From positions 186,001 through 250,000 of the forward strand of contig JAGFNQ010005674.1 in NCBI GenBank assembly GCA_024364735.1: DNA of 64,000 nucleotides, given 5' to 3'. Of the stretch, positions 1-10,174 are shown piece by piece. Source of the stretch: Boesenbergia rotunda (lineage: Eukaryota; Streptophyta; Magnoliopsida; Zingiberales; Zingiberaceae). A program made the position numbers and the translations under genes. Below the pieces are notes generated by a model. The model was given only the letters and a program-made list of their open reading frames with translations. It was not told the origin of the DNA and did not search any database. Every line of letters begins with the position of its first letter. Positions within the stretch are counted from its first letter, which is position 1.

Positions 1-716
1 CCTCTAGAGCTCAATTTCAACTCACTCATTCATCTCAAGCATTAGAAAACAAGTTTTGTATAGTTTTTATTTCCTTTTCTGAGCTTCTTCTTATGTAAGT
101 AGCTTTTCCGCCCGAATGAGTTTATTCAGGAGATACGAGTTATATTCTGCCTTGGATTAGCACCCTACCTGGTTACAAACCAAGTAAAATTCTGACTGCA
201 TCTTTCTTTTAAATTTGTTATATTTTTAATAGTATTTATTGTTTGCATTAACTAACAAACATCTTTATTTAAGATGAAACAAAAGATAGAGTTTTCTATT
301 TTCAGGGGCAATTCACCCCCACTTGCTAACCTTCGATCGCCGTCACAGTCTTCCCTCTTGAGTTATAGTGTTCAAGATAATGAATTTTAAATATTCAGGG
401 GGTATATTATATGTGTTTAGCATTTAAAATTTTAAGATTTAGAGGTTGACTTATAGTAGGTTTAAGCCAATAATATTTATCTCTAGGATTCAGACTTTTC
501 TCTTGGATTATAGTGTTTTAGTGTAAAAAAGAGAGATATTCACGTGATATTAAGATTTACATGTGAGAAAATTTTAGTTTTTTAAAATATAAAAAATAAA
601 TAAATTGAGATGCCTCCGTTTATTAAAAAAAACCAAAAAAAGCCTCCAATCCAATTAGAAGCACCATCGATCAGAGCGTCGACTAGCCCACATCATTTGG
701 TTCGTATTTTAACAAA

Positions 717-720
<4 letters not shown>

Positions 721-786
<66 letters not shown>
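721..786. repeat. (CT)n-(AT)n compound microsatellite
   Basis: A run of about sixteen CT units passes directly into about seventeen AT units. No gene is visible in 1-720: that stretch is AT-rich with no coding signal on either strand. Confidence 0.95.
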
Positions 787-789
<3 letters not shown>

Positions 790-1162
790 GCAAAGTCAAG
801 TTGCACACACCCCATCGACATCTAAATTTTTTTTGGATTTGATTTTTTTCAACAAAATTATAATTCAATCTTTAAATTTTAAAAGTAAAATTCTAAATGA
901 CATAAACATAAGTAAAATAAATAAATAATAAAAAATTGTGCACGGTTTTCATGTACGCCGCACATACCATGCACTCCTAACATTTATTTATATTTGAATT
1001 TATTTATTTATTTTTACTTAATAAACTAATATAATCACTAAATTCTAAAAGTAAAAAATTTAAATGACATATCCACAAGTAAAAAGAAAATCAAACAAAA
1101 ATAAAAAACGTTGAAATGCGCAGTGAAACATGGTTGTCCGTAGCATGCAGTCCGCAACTTTG

Positions 1163-1164
<2 letters not shown>
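787..1164. other. AT-rich intergenic stretch
   Basis: Low-complexity AT-rich DNA with short repeated phrases (ATTCTAAATGACATA-like at about 891 and 1045). I see no gene, RNA or element end here. Confidence 0.6.

Positions 1165-1241
<77 letters not shown>
1165..1241. repeat. (AT)n microsatellite
   Basis: About 38 uninterrupted AT units, abutting a MITE that starts at about 1243. It is one of many AT tracts in the window that sit exactly at the edge of a TIR element. Confidence 0.95.
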
Positions 1242-1242
<1 letters not shown>

Positions 1243-1245
<3 letters not shown>

Positions 1246-1390
1246 ATGATATGGTGCATGCACAATCATAAGCATCTACATAGGTGGCGAAATTTTGATC
1301 ATTCATCTCTATCATGCATTTTTGATGGATGATGTGGAGGTTGTCATATATGCAGGTGTCTATGGTTGTGCACATAAGTTATGCACCATA
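1243..1390. mobile_element. MITE, ATGGTGCA-ended family, copy 1
   Basis: The ends are inverted: ATGGTGCATGCACAATCAT on the left against GTTGTGCACATAAGTTATGCACCAT (reverse) on the right. It shares a middle (CATTCATCTCTATCATGCAT) with the copy at 1938-2104. It is about 150 bp, non-coding, and flanked by (AT)n on both sides, as in TA-microsatellite-inserting MITEs. Confidence 0.7.
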
Positions 1391-1411
1391 TATATATATA
1401 TATATATATAT

Positions 1412-1911
1412 TTTTGATCAGCTACGGATTGCATGCGGACTAGCGCCTGATCGGTCACCAGACCGATCAGGCACACTACTTGCGACTTTTCGACACCAAC
1501 GACGGCCTTCGGCCGCCGTCCTCGAACAAAACTATAATCTAGGAGGGGTGCGATGAATCCTAGGGAGAGGATCAACTCATCGGGTACGGGTGAACCCGTC
1601 GGAGACGCTCTCGAGCCTTCGGTGGCCGATCAGGCACACGACCCGCGACTTCTCGACACCAACGGCGGCCTTCGGCCGCCGCCCCCGAACAAAACTATAA
1701 CCCGGGGGGTGCGATGAACCCTAGGGGGTAGGGTGAACTCGTCGGGGACGCTCCCGAGCCTCCGGTGGCCATTCAGGCAAGCGGTGACCACGTGCGGACT
1801 GGCACCTGATCGGTCACCAAACCAATCAGGCAAGTGCCTGATCGGTCTGGTGACCGATCAGGCGCCAGTCCGTACGCCGTCCGCAGGGATCGGTCCGCAG
1901 CTTATCAAATT
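1412..1911. mobile_element. TIR element A with GATCGGTC subterminal repeats
   Basis: The termini TTTGATCAGCTACGGA (left) and, reverse-complemented, TTTGATAAGCTGCGGA (right) form imperfect TIRs. Just inside both ends lie palindromic CCTGATCGGTCA / TGACCGATCAGG motifs. The interior has two copies of the GC-rich core cassette (about 1494-1600 and 1660-1765), each with a CGGCCTTCGGCCG hairpin and AAACTATAA. No transposase is encoded. (AT)n tracts flank it on both sides (1388-1411 and 1914-1935). Confidence 0.7.
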
Positions 1912-1937
1912 CATATATATATATATATATATATAAG

Positions 1938-2104
1938 GAATGATATGGTGCATAACTTATGGTGCACAACCATGAGCACCTGCATAGGCGGCAACCTGCA
2001 CATCACCTATTAAAAATGCATGATAGAGATGAATGATCAAGATTTCGCCACCTATACAGGTGCTCATGGTTGTGCACCATAAGTTGTGCACCATATCATT
2101 GCTT
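1938..2104. mobile_element. MITE, ATGGTGCA-ended family, copy 2
   Basis: Near-perfect foldback: ATGATATGGTGCATAACTTA at the left pairs with TAAGTTGTGCACCATATCAT at the right. The second inverted block contains GCACAACCATGAGCACCTG / CAGGTGCTCATGGTTGTGC. It lies in inverse orientation to the copy at 1243 and is non-coding. Confidence 0.75.
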
Positions 2105-2117
2105 TATATATATATAG

Positions 2118-2481
2118 AGTAATGATAGGGAGAGTGAATGGGAGAGTGAATAACGTGGCAGTTATTGTATACACTTCCGATCGCCGATCGGGCACCACCG
2201 GCGGCCTCTAATCACCGTCCCGAATCAAACTATGTCCTAAGAAGATCGGTGAACTCATCGGGAATCGCCGCAATTATGATCTCATTGCATTCACCGTCAA
2301 TCCGGCGAGATCTTAATTACCGGCGACCCTGCCGGGTTCACAATCCCCCAAGACATAGTTTGATTCGGGACGACAATCAGAGGTCATCGGTGGTGTCCGA
2401 TCGGCGATCGAACATGTACACATTAGCTACACGTCATTCACTCTCTCATTCACTCTCCCAAATTCACTCTCCCAATCATTA

Positions 2482-2487
<6 letters not shown>
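2118..2487. mobile_element. MITE, GAGAGTGAATG-ended family, inverted-duplicate form
   Basis: The TIRs are AATGATAGGGAGAGTGAATG at the left and CATTCACTCTCCCAATCATT (reverse) at the right. Its interior is a long inverted repeat: GCACCACCGGCGGCCTCTAA..CAAACTATGTCC around 2190-2240 reappears reversed at about 2345-2400. Relatives with a single core copy lie at 27697 and 44372. Confidence 0.75.

Positions 2488-2524
<37 letters not shown>
2488..2524. repeat. (AT)n microsatellite
   Basis: About 20 AT units between the MITE that ends at about 2487 and element B, which starts at about 2525. Confidence 0.9.
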
Positions 2525-2526
<2 letters not shown>

Positions 2527-2897
2527 TTTGCTACGGACCGCGCGCGCGACAACGCCTAATCGGTCACGGAGAGGCTCGGCGAGTCCTCCGATCATACCAG
2601 CGGCCGAAGGCCGCCGCCCCAAACAAAACTATAACCCAGGGGGTGAGTGATGAACCCTAGGGGGTAGGGTGAACCCGTCGGGGTACGGTGATCGGTCACG
2701 GAGAGGCTCGGTGAGTCCTCCGATCGTACCGGCGGCCTTCGGCCCCCGGCCCCGAACAAAACTATAACCCAGGGGGCGAGCGATGAACCCTAGGGGGTAG
2801 GGTGAACCCGTTGGGATACGGTGAACCCGTCGAGGTAGCTTCCGAGCCTTCCCGAGCCTCTCCATAACCGATCAGGCAATGCCTGATCGTTCACGGG

Positions 2898-4188
2898 CAA
2901 AGCCGGCCCTAGGGGGTGGCAACCAAGGCAATTGCCTAGGGCCTCCCCCACTTTTAGGGCCTCAAAAATTTTTTTTTTAAGAATTATATTTAATGAATAA
3001 TTTTTTAAGGCTGCTGATTTTTTTTTTAATTTTTAATGGCATGAACGGAGCAAAAAATATCATATATATATATATATATATATTCCTTTGTAAAAATTTG
3101 TTTCTCTCTTACGCTTCAAATAGCGGCGAAGCGCCGAAGCCCTAATCCCTTTCCTAGTTTCCTGTCGCCGACGCTGTGCCATCTTACGATTCTCTTCGCC
3201 TCTTCGGCTCTTTGGCATCTTCGCCAACGCCAATCTCTCTGGTGCAAACCAAGTAATCAAGTTTCCATCAATATTTGGTAGTTTCAATGTTTCATCTTCA
3301 AAGTTCTATGTTTTCTTTTGTAAGAAAACTTGAGAAGTTGCTAATAAATTTGTTTTCATTTGCAAATTGCAATTCTATTAAGAGTCTTAATTATCTTCAA
3401 TCCGAAGCCCTAATCCCTTTCCTGTCATCGTGCCAGGCCCATCCCGCGATTTTCTTCAGTCTTCGCCTCTTCGGCATCTTCGCCAATCGCCAACGCCAAT
3501 CTCTCTTGTGCTGTGCAAACCAGGTAATCAAGTTTCCATCAGTATTTGATAGTTTCAATGTTTCATCTTCCAAGTTTTCTATTTTCTTTTGTAAGAAAAA
3601 TTGAGAAGTTGCGGATCAATTTGTTTTCATTTGCAATTTGAACCTCTTAATTATTTTCATTCAAATTTCTTAGTTAGTTAGTTTATCCATCATGTAAGCT
3701 CATCAGCCTCATCTCATTTTGTCTGGAATGTGAAAGTTCAGTTTGTACGTATATTAGTATATTACTTGCTCCCTCGTTTGCTTGACTCTTTTCTTCATAT
3801 GCCTTCAAGACTAATTTGTAAATGAATGTACGATACCATAACCTAATAAAATAATCCATATAAGAAGCAGATAGTGAATTTCCATGGCAACTAAGTGGAT
3901 TCCATAATCACTAACATGGATTAGTTCATTAAGCACGAAGAGTATGAACATTTTGTATTTTTGTGATTAATTTTAGTTTATATATGTGGAGGAGTTACTG
4001 AAATTGATATAACAATGGAGGAATTCTTAATTTAATTTTTGAAAGTTTTATATTTACGTAATATATTGAGTATTCATGATAATCATGTGCATTTAATTGT
4101 CAGTTATTTTATATTTAATTAAAAAAATTATATAAGATTTTTATTTAAAAATTAGCCTAGGGCCTCCAATTTCCTGGAGACGGCCCTG
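2898..4188. mobile_element. Non-autonomous hAT-like element nested in element B
   Basis: The element starts CAAAGCCGGCCCTAG and ends GGAGACGGCCCTG, so its reverse-complemented end is CAGGGCCGTCTCC. GCCTAGGGCCTCC lies subterminally at both ends. It is flanked by an 8-bp near-perfect target duplication, TTCACGGG (2890-2897) and GTCACGGG (4189-4196), the length expected for hAT transposition. No transposase frame survives. Inside are two leader-like direct copies (3115-3660) and AT-rich filler. Confidence 0.8.
3115..3655. repeat. Direct duplication of a leader-like segment inside the hAT
   Basis: Two direct copies of about 250 bp (about 3130-3385 and 3400-3655). Each runs from GCCGAAGCCCTAATCCCTTT through TTCGCCTCTTCGGCATCTTC and GTAATCAAGTTTCCATCA to AAACTTGAGAAGTTGC-like text. 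Each copy has a splice-donor-like CCAGGTAATC or CCAAGTAATC after a C/T-rich leader, so this looks like a duplicated 5' untranslated exon plus intron start of the parental transposase gene. Confidence 0.65.
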
Positions 4189-4252
4189 GTCACGGGACCG
4201 ATCAGGCGTGTCGCGCACGCGGTCCGCAGGGCGCGATCTGCAACAAAGCAAA

Positions 4253-4804
4253 CTCGTGTGTGTGTGTGTATATATATACCCTGTACATCTTGCATATCAC
4301 ATTGCCTTGCACACCCCATCTAAATTTTGTTTAGATTGAAATTTTTTTATACTTAATACTATAACTTAACTCATAAGTCCTAAAGACAAAATTTTATTTG
4401 CATAATCGGGTGTATATATATAGTGAACTGATTTGTTGTAGATCGTCCGTTCCACGCCCATGCGCAATGCTGTTAGGGCGCCTGGATTCAATCTAGGTGC
4501 CCCGATTTGTAGTCGGGTCGCTTGTAGTCGGGACGCCCGTGTGCAATGCATAATCGGGCGTCAATTTTTTTTAAAAAAAACTAGTCGGGGTGCTTGGATT
4601 TCTAAGCACCCTGAATTAATTTTTTTATTTTTTAAAAATCAAAATTTCATAAATATAAATACTAAATATATTTACTATATTTCGTGAGCATTAAAATTTA
4701 TTATATTGAATGCTATAACATAAGAGAAAAGCCTGAATCATATAGGAAAAATTTTATTTATTTAAATTCACTATAACTCAATCATTAAATCCTAAAATCT
4801 TAAA
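4253..4804. other. AT-rich intergenic stretch
   Basis: Contains a short (GT)n-(AT)n tract at 4255-4278 next to the end of element B, and otherwise AT-rich DNA with a few GC islands near 4480-4560. No gene or element end is recognisable. Confidence 0.5.
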
Positions 4805-5205
4805 TCCTTTCAATTCAAAAAGGTGGAACCGCCATCTCAGCGGCCCCCTGATCCCTGCCCCACAGGTTTTCAGAGGGAGGCAAATCACGGTTATCACTGG
4901 TGTAGTGAGGCGCCTGGGCAAAATGTAATGGATAAACTTTTTATAGTGACTAGCCCCACCGCCGAAACGGTCCCCTTTATCAGAAACCCTCTTCCGGGAT
5001 TTCTGGAGGCATAGTACAACTGATTGATAAGAGCATAATTATTAAAATAATATCGAACATATTATTGAAATAATATCCCGCATATTATTGGCAATAATAT
5101 CTCAGTCAATAAATATTAGTCACTAAGAGGACTCGAACCCGGAACCTCAGGCAACATATATCTCCATGCTTACCACTTGGGCTAAGACACTTTGACCTAC
5201 TTTGG
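4805..5205 (-). mobile_element. tRNA-derived SINE-like retroposon
   Basis: Read on the minus strand, 5205-5110 carries an A-box-like TAGCCCAAGTGGTAAG and, about 35 nt later, a B-box GGGTTCGAGTCC. These are the internal RNA polymerase III promoter boxes of a tRNA head. A tRNA-unrelated body of about 300 bp follows. A spurious 63-codon plus-strand frame covers the body but has no protein features. It ends near the oligo-T at 4805 on that strand. The family is not one I can name. Confidence 0.6.
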
Positions 5206-8160
5206 AATGGGTAGTGCATCTAAATTTTTTTTATCTTAAATACAATAACCGAAGAGGAAAGTTTAAACCCTAGAGGAAAAATCTTATTTGCTAAGTTCAC
5301 TATAACTTAACCCCTAAATCATAAAATTTTAAATCCTAAATAAATATAATATATCCTTAAAAAAATTTAAAAAAAAAATCTGTTGGAATGTAAATCCAAG
5401 TGCCAGAGTCTCACAGACCTCATCTGCCACCGTGCATTGCAATTTTTTTATTTTTTACGCTCCCGATTATGCTATTAAAATTTTATTTTTATGGTTCAAG
5501 AGTTGGATTATAATATTAATGACAAAAAAAAAATCAAATTGAAAAAATAGTTTAGTTGAGTACAAGGTGTGTGCGATAAGATCCTTAGAGTTGCGTGCCT
5601 CTGACAATAGTGCAATCACAAAATGTTTTCTCAATTTCTTAGATATATAAGGATCAAATCATAACTTCTACGAATTAAAAGATAAATTTTTCTTAATTTA
5701 CGATTGGTCTTAAAATATTGGATTGATAGGTAGTCCGCTGCGAGTATTTCTCGATTTATCTTAGTAGATCATAGAAAACTTTCATAAGTCCAGATCGATC
5801 ACTCTAAAATTAATCGACATAAACGGGATATCAAATATAAAATAATAAATAATAAATAAATGTGCACATATATACATATTATTGTTGTTTTTTTAAGCAA
5901 ATGATTACCGATTAGATCAATCCAACAAAATATGGGCCCACGCATGAGACCCAGGCCCATCCTATACTGTTCGTCTCATTTGGCCCATTGACTAGGTTTT
6001 AAATCGACGTGCAGATGCATTTCGCCCACTCAAATGGGATGGGCCCCACACAAATGGGATGGGTCCCACTCAATTTAGATTTAATTTTGCGCTTGAATAT
6101 TAAAAATATATTCTAATTTGTTTAACTATTTTTTTTTATCGCCCGAGCCTACCCACGTAAAAAAAAATAAAATAAAATAAAATGTCATTATAAGTTATGC
6201 CCAACCCGATCTATAAAACATCGTGTCATATCCAATCCAACAGGACAGCAGCTAGATAAATAGGCCTAACCTAAATCTAACCTCCAGGAATCTAGTCATC
6301 TTCTCTCGACGGGTTCGAAGACTATCTCCGCGAAAAATAATCGAACAGTGAGATGCTAGTCATTGACCTTGTCCTTTAGTCTACGCATCTTTGCCACAAA
6401 ACAGGAATCTTTCAAAGCTATCATCATCAATTTATTAGTTTGTTTGATATCCGAGAATAACGTGGCGTCGAGGTGTCATTCATTTGGCTCCCTTCGAAAG
6501 GAGGGGCAGGAGATCGGTCAAGTGGCGCTATGAAACCATCCGTGCGCACGTGGATTCGATTATATCGCCGAGCAGGTGGGCCCCACGACGGAAGCACCCA
6601 CTAAATGCGTGGATGACTTGTCGTGATTGTTCCGATGGCACGTCCAAATCTTATATCATTGAGCCCTGTGTGTCACTGCCCCCGCGTTAATTTTGTAAAA
6701 TCAATTCTAAATTTTATCACTCCCTCTTCGAATTGATGCTCCGAGAGTGTCCTCGAACTCTCTTTCTAACGAAAGGATAATTAATTATTATTTAAAATTT
6801 TTATAATTTAAATTTAAATTATGATATAATTTATAAAAAAATTTTATTAAATGAAATTCGAATTTTAGGATGTTGATATTTTAAATTGTATATCACGAAT
6901 ATTTTCTAATTTATTCTGACGATCGATAAATTTTTTTTATGAAATTGAATTGATCATCCAAAGTTCGACGTTATCCACTCTAATTAATCATTTTTGATAT
7001 GGCTGAAAGAGCAGGCTTATTACACACTATTATCTTTCCATCGCTATTGATGTATAATAAAATTATTATATAGTTATAGTTGTTATGAATTATATTATAA
7101 AACTTAAAATGATTTGATTTTAAATTAAAAAAAATATCATTTAAATTTTTTCGAAAACTTCAAATAATTTTAATATAAAAAAATTTATATTATAGTAATT
7201 ATGGTTTAGGATTAAAATAAAAATATTATTATTTTTTAAGTACAATTATATTATTTTACTAGTAGATGGAGTGTCAACATATAGATCGATTCGATTAAAT
7301 AATTAAATTCGATCAGTTAATCAAGTTTGTTTGACTCATCCGAAGAAACGACCTGATTCGATGAAACGGTCACTTCCGATTCCGAGAGGAGTGTTGCAGG
7401 CCCACAAACGGACGCATCATTGTCGGTATTAATCGCCATTTTCATCCTTAGCTTGCGAGATAATGCCCCATGGACGTGGAGAAAGGCCCGCCGTCACACG
7501 CCAGTGCCCGGCCCTGCCTCGCACTGTTGCCCTCCATTTTTAAAATTTATATATTTAATTTTTCAAAAAAAATTTAATTATGAAAATAATCGATTCTATA
7601 AAAAAAAATTATTGATCATGAAAGTATATCACAAAATATTCATAAAAATTCATTCAAACAGTCGACGTTTTTAAAATTATCATCACATTAAAGAAAAATT
7701 CTTACAATACATCACAATTAAACTTCAACCCTTAAATACTTAATTAACCGTTTAAAAATCTTATCATTGTCCCGGGAGCCACACAGTTGTCCTCGTTGTA
7801 TTAATGGACAGTGGGCATTACAATCACATTTTTGACATTAAAACATTCATTGACCGGCCCCCTACCCACTTCGCTAATTTGTGGCCATAACTTCATGATT
7901 AGGACACCAATTCATTACCTATCATTTTGTTTTGTTTCAATACCTATTGTTAGAGCTCCCATAAAATTATCTTAAATGCCTGTCTTATGGGAAAGTTTTG
8001 ATCTTGTATTTTTGTTATCGAATTTGAATTTACTACAATAATATTTTGTAAAATCCCAAAGCCAATATAAAGCCAAAATTCGGTAATTAAAAGATATATT
8101 TTTTAAAATAATTTTGTCATAAATATCTTCAAAAAAAGCTAGTAGAATTAGGGCCTTGGG
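5206..8160. other. AT-rich intergenic region, no gene seen
   Basis: About 3 kb of AT-rich DNA. A GC-richer patch at 6470-6690 reads open for 68 codons, but the translation has no family resemblance and low-complexity composition. I see no RNA gene, TSD-flanked element or conserved coding exon. Confidence 0.5.
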
Positions 8161-8168
8161 GTATGTCT

Positions 8169-8631
8169 TAGGGATGACAATTTTTCCCGCGGATTTAGAT
8201 ATCTGGCAGGAAAATCCAAAACGGGATGGGTTTAGGTAGGTATTATCGGATTTGGATTCGGATTTGGGGATTTTTTTTTAAAATTCTCGAAACAGACTGA
8301 GGCGGATATGGGGATGCTATCTCCATCTCCGAATCCGCCTCGATATCTCTAATAATAATAAATTAGTAATAATTATTAAAATAATTTCAATAATATTAAA
8401 GATTTATGAAAATATAATACGAATCCTAAATTAATAATTATTATTAATTTATTATTATTGGAGATATCTCTGTGGTGGGGATGGGGATCGGGGTTTAATC
8501 CCCATAGATTTGGGGATGGGGATTCCCCGATTAAGTGGAGACGGAGATGGAGACGGGGCGGGATTGAAATTTACTTCGGGCACAAAAATGATGATAATAA
8601 ATTCGTCCCTGACTCACCCATTGCCATCCTA
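8169..8631. mobile_element. hAT-like MITE with 8-bp target duplication
   Basis: The element begins TAGGGATGACAA and ends TTGCCATCCTA, so the ends are inverted. It is flanked by GTATGTCT (8161-8168) and GTATGCCT (8632-8639), an 8-bp duplication with one mismatch, as hAT elements leave. The inner sequence is GGGGATGGGGAT-rich on the right and AATCCCGAATCCGCC-like on the left, giving a large foldback (GGATTCGGATTTGGGGAT against ATCCCCATAGATTTGGGG). No coding capacity. Confidence 0.8.
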
Positions 8632-9240
8632 GTATGCCTAGTAAGATACATAGAGCCTTTTTACGATTTTAATTCAAATTTATACATTATGTACATTTAT
8701 TACATGATAAGGAACAGAGAAAGAGACACAATAAAAAATAGAGGTGTCCTGTTAATTTTTAATCTACCTAAACAAAAAATTTAGCTTGCATTGAAACGGA
8801 AAAAATTTCTGCAGGATATTTGCATATAGAAATGTTCCTAAAGAAGCATTAATTTTATATAATTTTACTGAAAGTTAAAATAAAATATATTTCTTTTTAA
8901 AGACTAAATATAATTTTTTAAACATTGAACATGAACAGGGACAAGATTAAGTTGGGAATCGTATTGGTGCAGGTTATTTATTAGTGATGGGAGGTATCAC
9001 TTTTGCCATGGCCCGATGTTTCGCCCCTGGAATCCCTGTGTTTTCTCCTCTAATTGAGATAACTAAGTGCCCTGTTTGCTGGCTAATCTTGAGTTTGACA
9101 CTGTTTGATGACTCCAAGAGTAGTTTTTAGCAATCAATTCGACAATACCGATCCTTGTTGAGAGTTCTGTAAACTGAATTCGCATTCAATTGTCGCTTAG
9201 AAGTTAGTCTCAGCGTAAGAATTCAGTCTGAGTGGATTGG
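8632..9240. other. Intergenic, upstream of the phosphatase gene
   Basis: AT-rich sequence with no element ends or coding exons that I can support. Confidence 0.5.
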
Positions 9241-10174
9241 CACTCAGAAGAAGAACATGGAGGATGTGGATTCCCCTGGGAACCCACCACCTCCCTTGAT
9301 TCTAGCACAGTAACATACATCTCAGAATTCCAGAAACCAAAGCAAAGAGCTGTCTTTATCTTTTTGTTCTTTTAACTGCTTCCTTTTGCTACGGTAAGAC
9401 TCTCCACGGAGAAGTGTACGACAAGCTGACCTTGGACAGGGGCATACGCCAATTTTTCTTCTTTTTATACGTTTTTGTTATTGTTTTTGTAATAGTTTGG
9501 TGCATTTCCCTGGTTGGGTTAGCCTTGGATTTGGTCCGAAGATCGCCTAGAAAAGGAAGAACGCAAGGCACAATTTGAGCACTTTATTCTCTTCGCTGTG
9601 TTGTGAGATGGGTTGAAGGTTTACAGCTTGGAGACAAGAGAGAGTGTCGTCCCGTACATCCTGCTGCTGCCGCCGCTGCCGTCTTCTCTTCCGCTCGTAT
9701 TCTGCTGTTGCTGTTTTGGGCCTTTTGCCTGCCTGCCTGCATTGTTCCATCGCCTTCCTCGTCGGATTTTGAGCTTCTTTAACTTGGCTTTGGATTGAAC
9801 CTCAGATTCTGGATTGCTTTGCTTCAGGCTCACGGTTTTAGATCCCAAACCTTGTGAAGAAGGGTCAAAAGTCCCCTTTTTCCCTTCTGATTTGAGTGAC
9901 CGACTGTGTTAATAATGTAGTACGTTCGGAAGATCATAGCACAGCTCCTTGTTCTAAGCTTACGCATAGCTTTGTCCTCTTTCTCCTTACAAGTTAGTAG
10001 TACTTCTCCCTCTTTCGCCCTGTTCCTTTTCAGCAGCAGAGACAGTGGAGGATTTTTTTTTTCTGGGGAGTTTGTTTGCCTTATTTTGCTTCCACGAGAT
10101 TCAGACTGCTGCAGATCCTTGGGGAAGTGTTTGCGAGCTAACTGACGATAGCTGTATGAAGGAGTGCTGCAACG
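9241..10174 (+). promoter_or_regulatory. Probable promoter and 5' leader region of the 5-phosphatase gene
   Basis: Sequence just 5' of the start codon at 10175 is pyrimidine-rich and GC-richer than the flanks (for example TTCTTCTTTTTATACG at 9457 and CTGCTGCCGCCGCTGCCG at 9661), as in plant leaders. No convincing single TATA box or transcription start can be chosen. The leader may itself be spliced (several GTTAGT- and TTGCAG-like sites). Short open frames here on both strands have no family likeness. Confidence 0.35.

Larger units (their letters stand above)
2525..4252. mobile_element. TIR element B, interrupted by a nested hAT
   Basis: The ends match as TIRs: GCTTTGCTACGGACCGCG at the left against TGCTTTGTTGCAGATCGCG plus CTGCGGACCGCGTGCGCGAC (reverse complement of 4205-4250) at the right. 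Two tandem copies of the GC-rich core cassette lie at 2560-2690 and 2691-2850. Removing the nested element at 2898-4188 and one TSD copy restores the palindrome GCCTGATCGGTCACGGG/ACCGATCAGGC. That supports this order: B was present first, the hAT came later. Confidence 0.75.

Noticed and set aside
610..825. Open frame spanning a CT/AT microsatellite
   Set aside because: Its length comes from (CT)n and (AT)n coding for SLSL and IYIY; no protein character. The same applies to frames over AT tracts at 1060-1375, 1329-1556, 26104-26373, 41982-42185 and 44169-44438.
1165..1241. CRISPR array or prokaryotic operon signals
   Set aside because: No spaced direct repeats of CRISPR form anywhere; the repeats are eukaryotic microsatellites and transposons.
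2165..2865. Pro/Arg-rich frames across elements A, B and the MITEs
   Set aside because: They follow the GC-rich cassette and switch frame between copies, with the same text on both strands; transposon sequence, not genes.
4823..5014. 63-codon frame in the SINE body
   Set aside because: Lies in the sequence read from the SINE's own opposite strand; no motif.
9547..9848. Overlapping plus and minus frames upstream of the phosphatase gene
   Set aside because: Gln/Arg or Leu/Cys low-complexity shadows of a CTG-rich leader.
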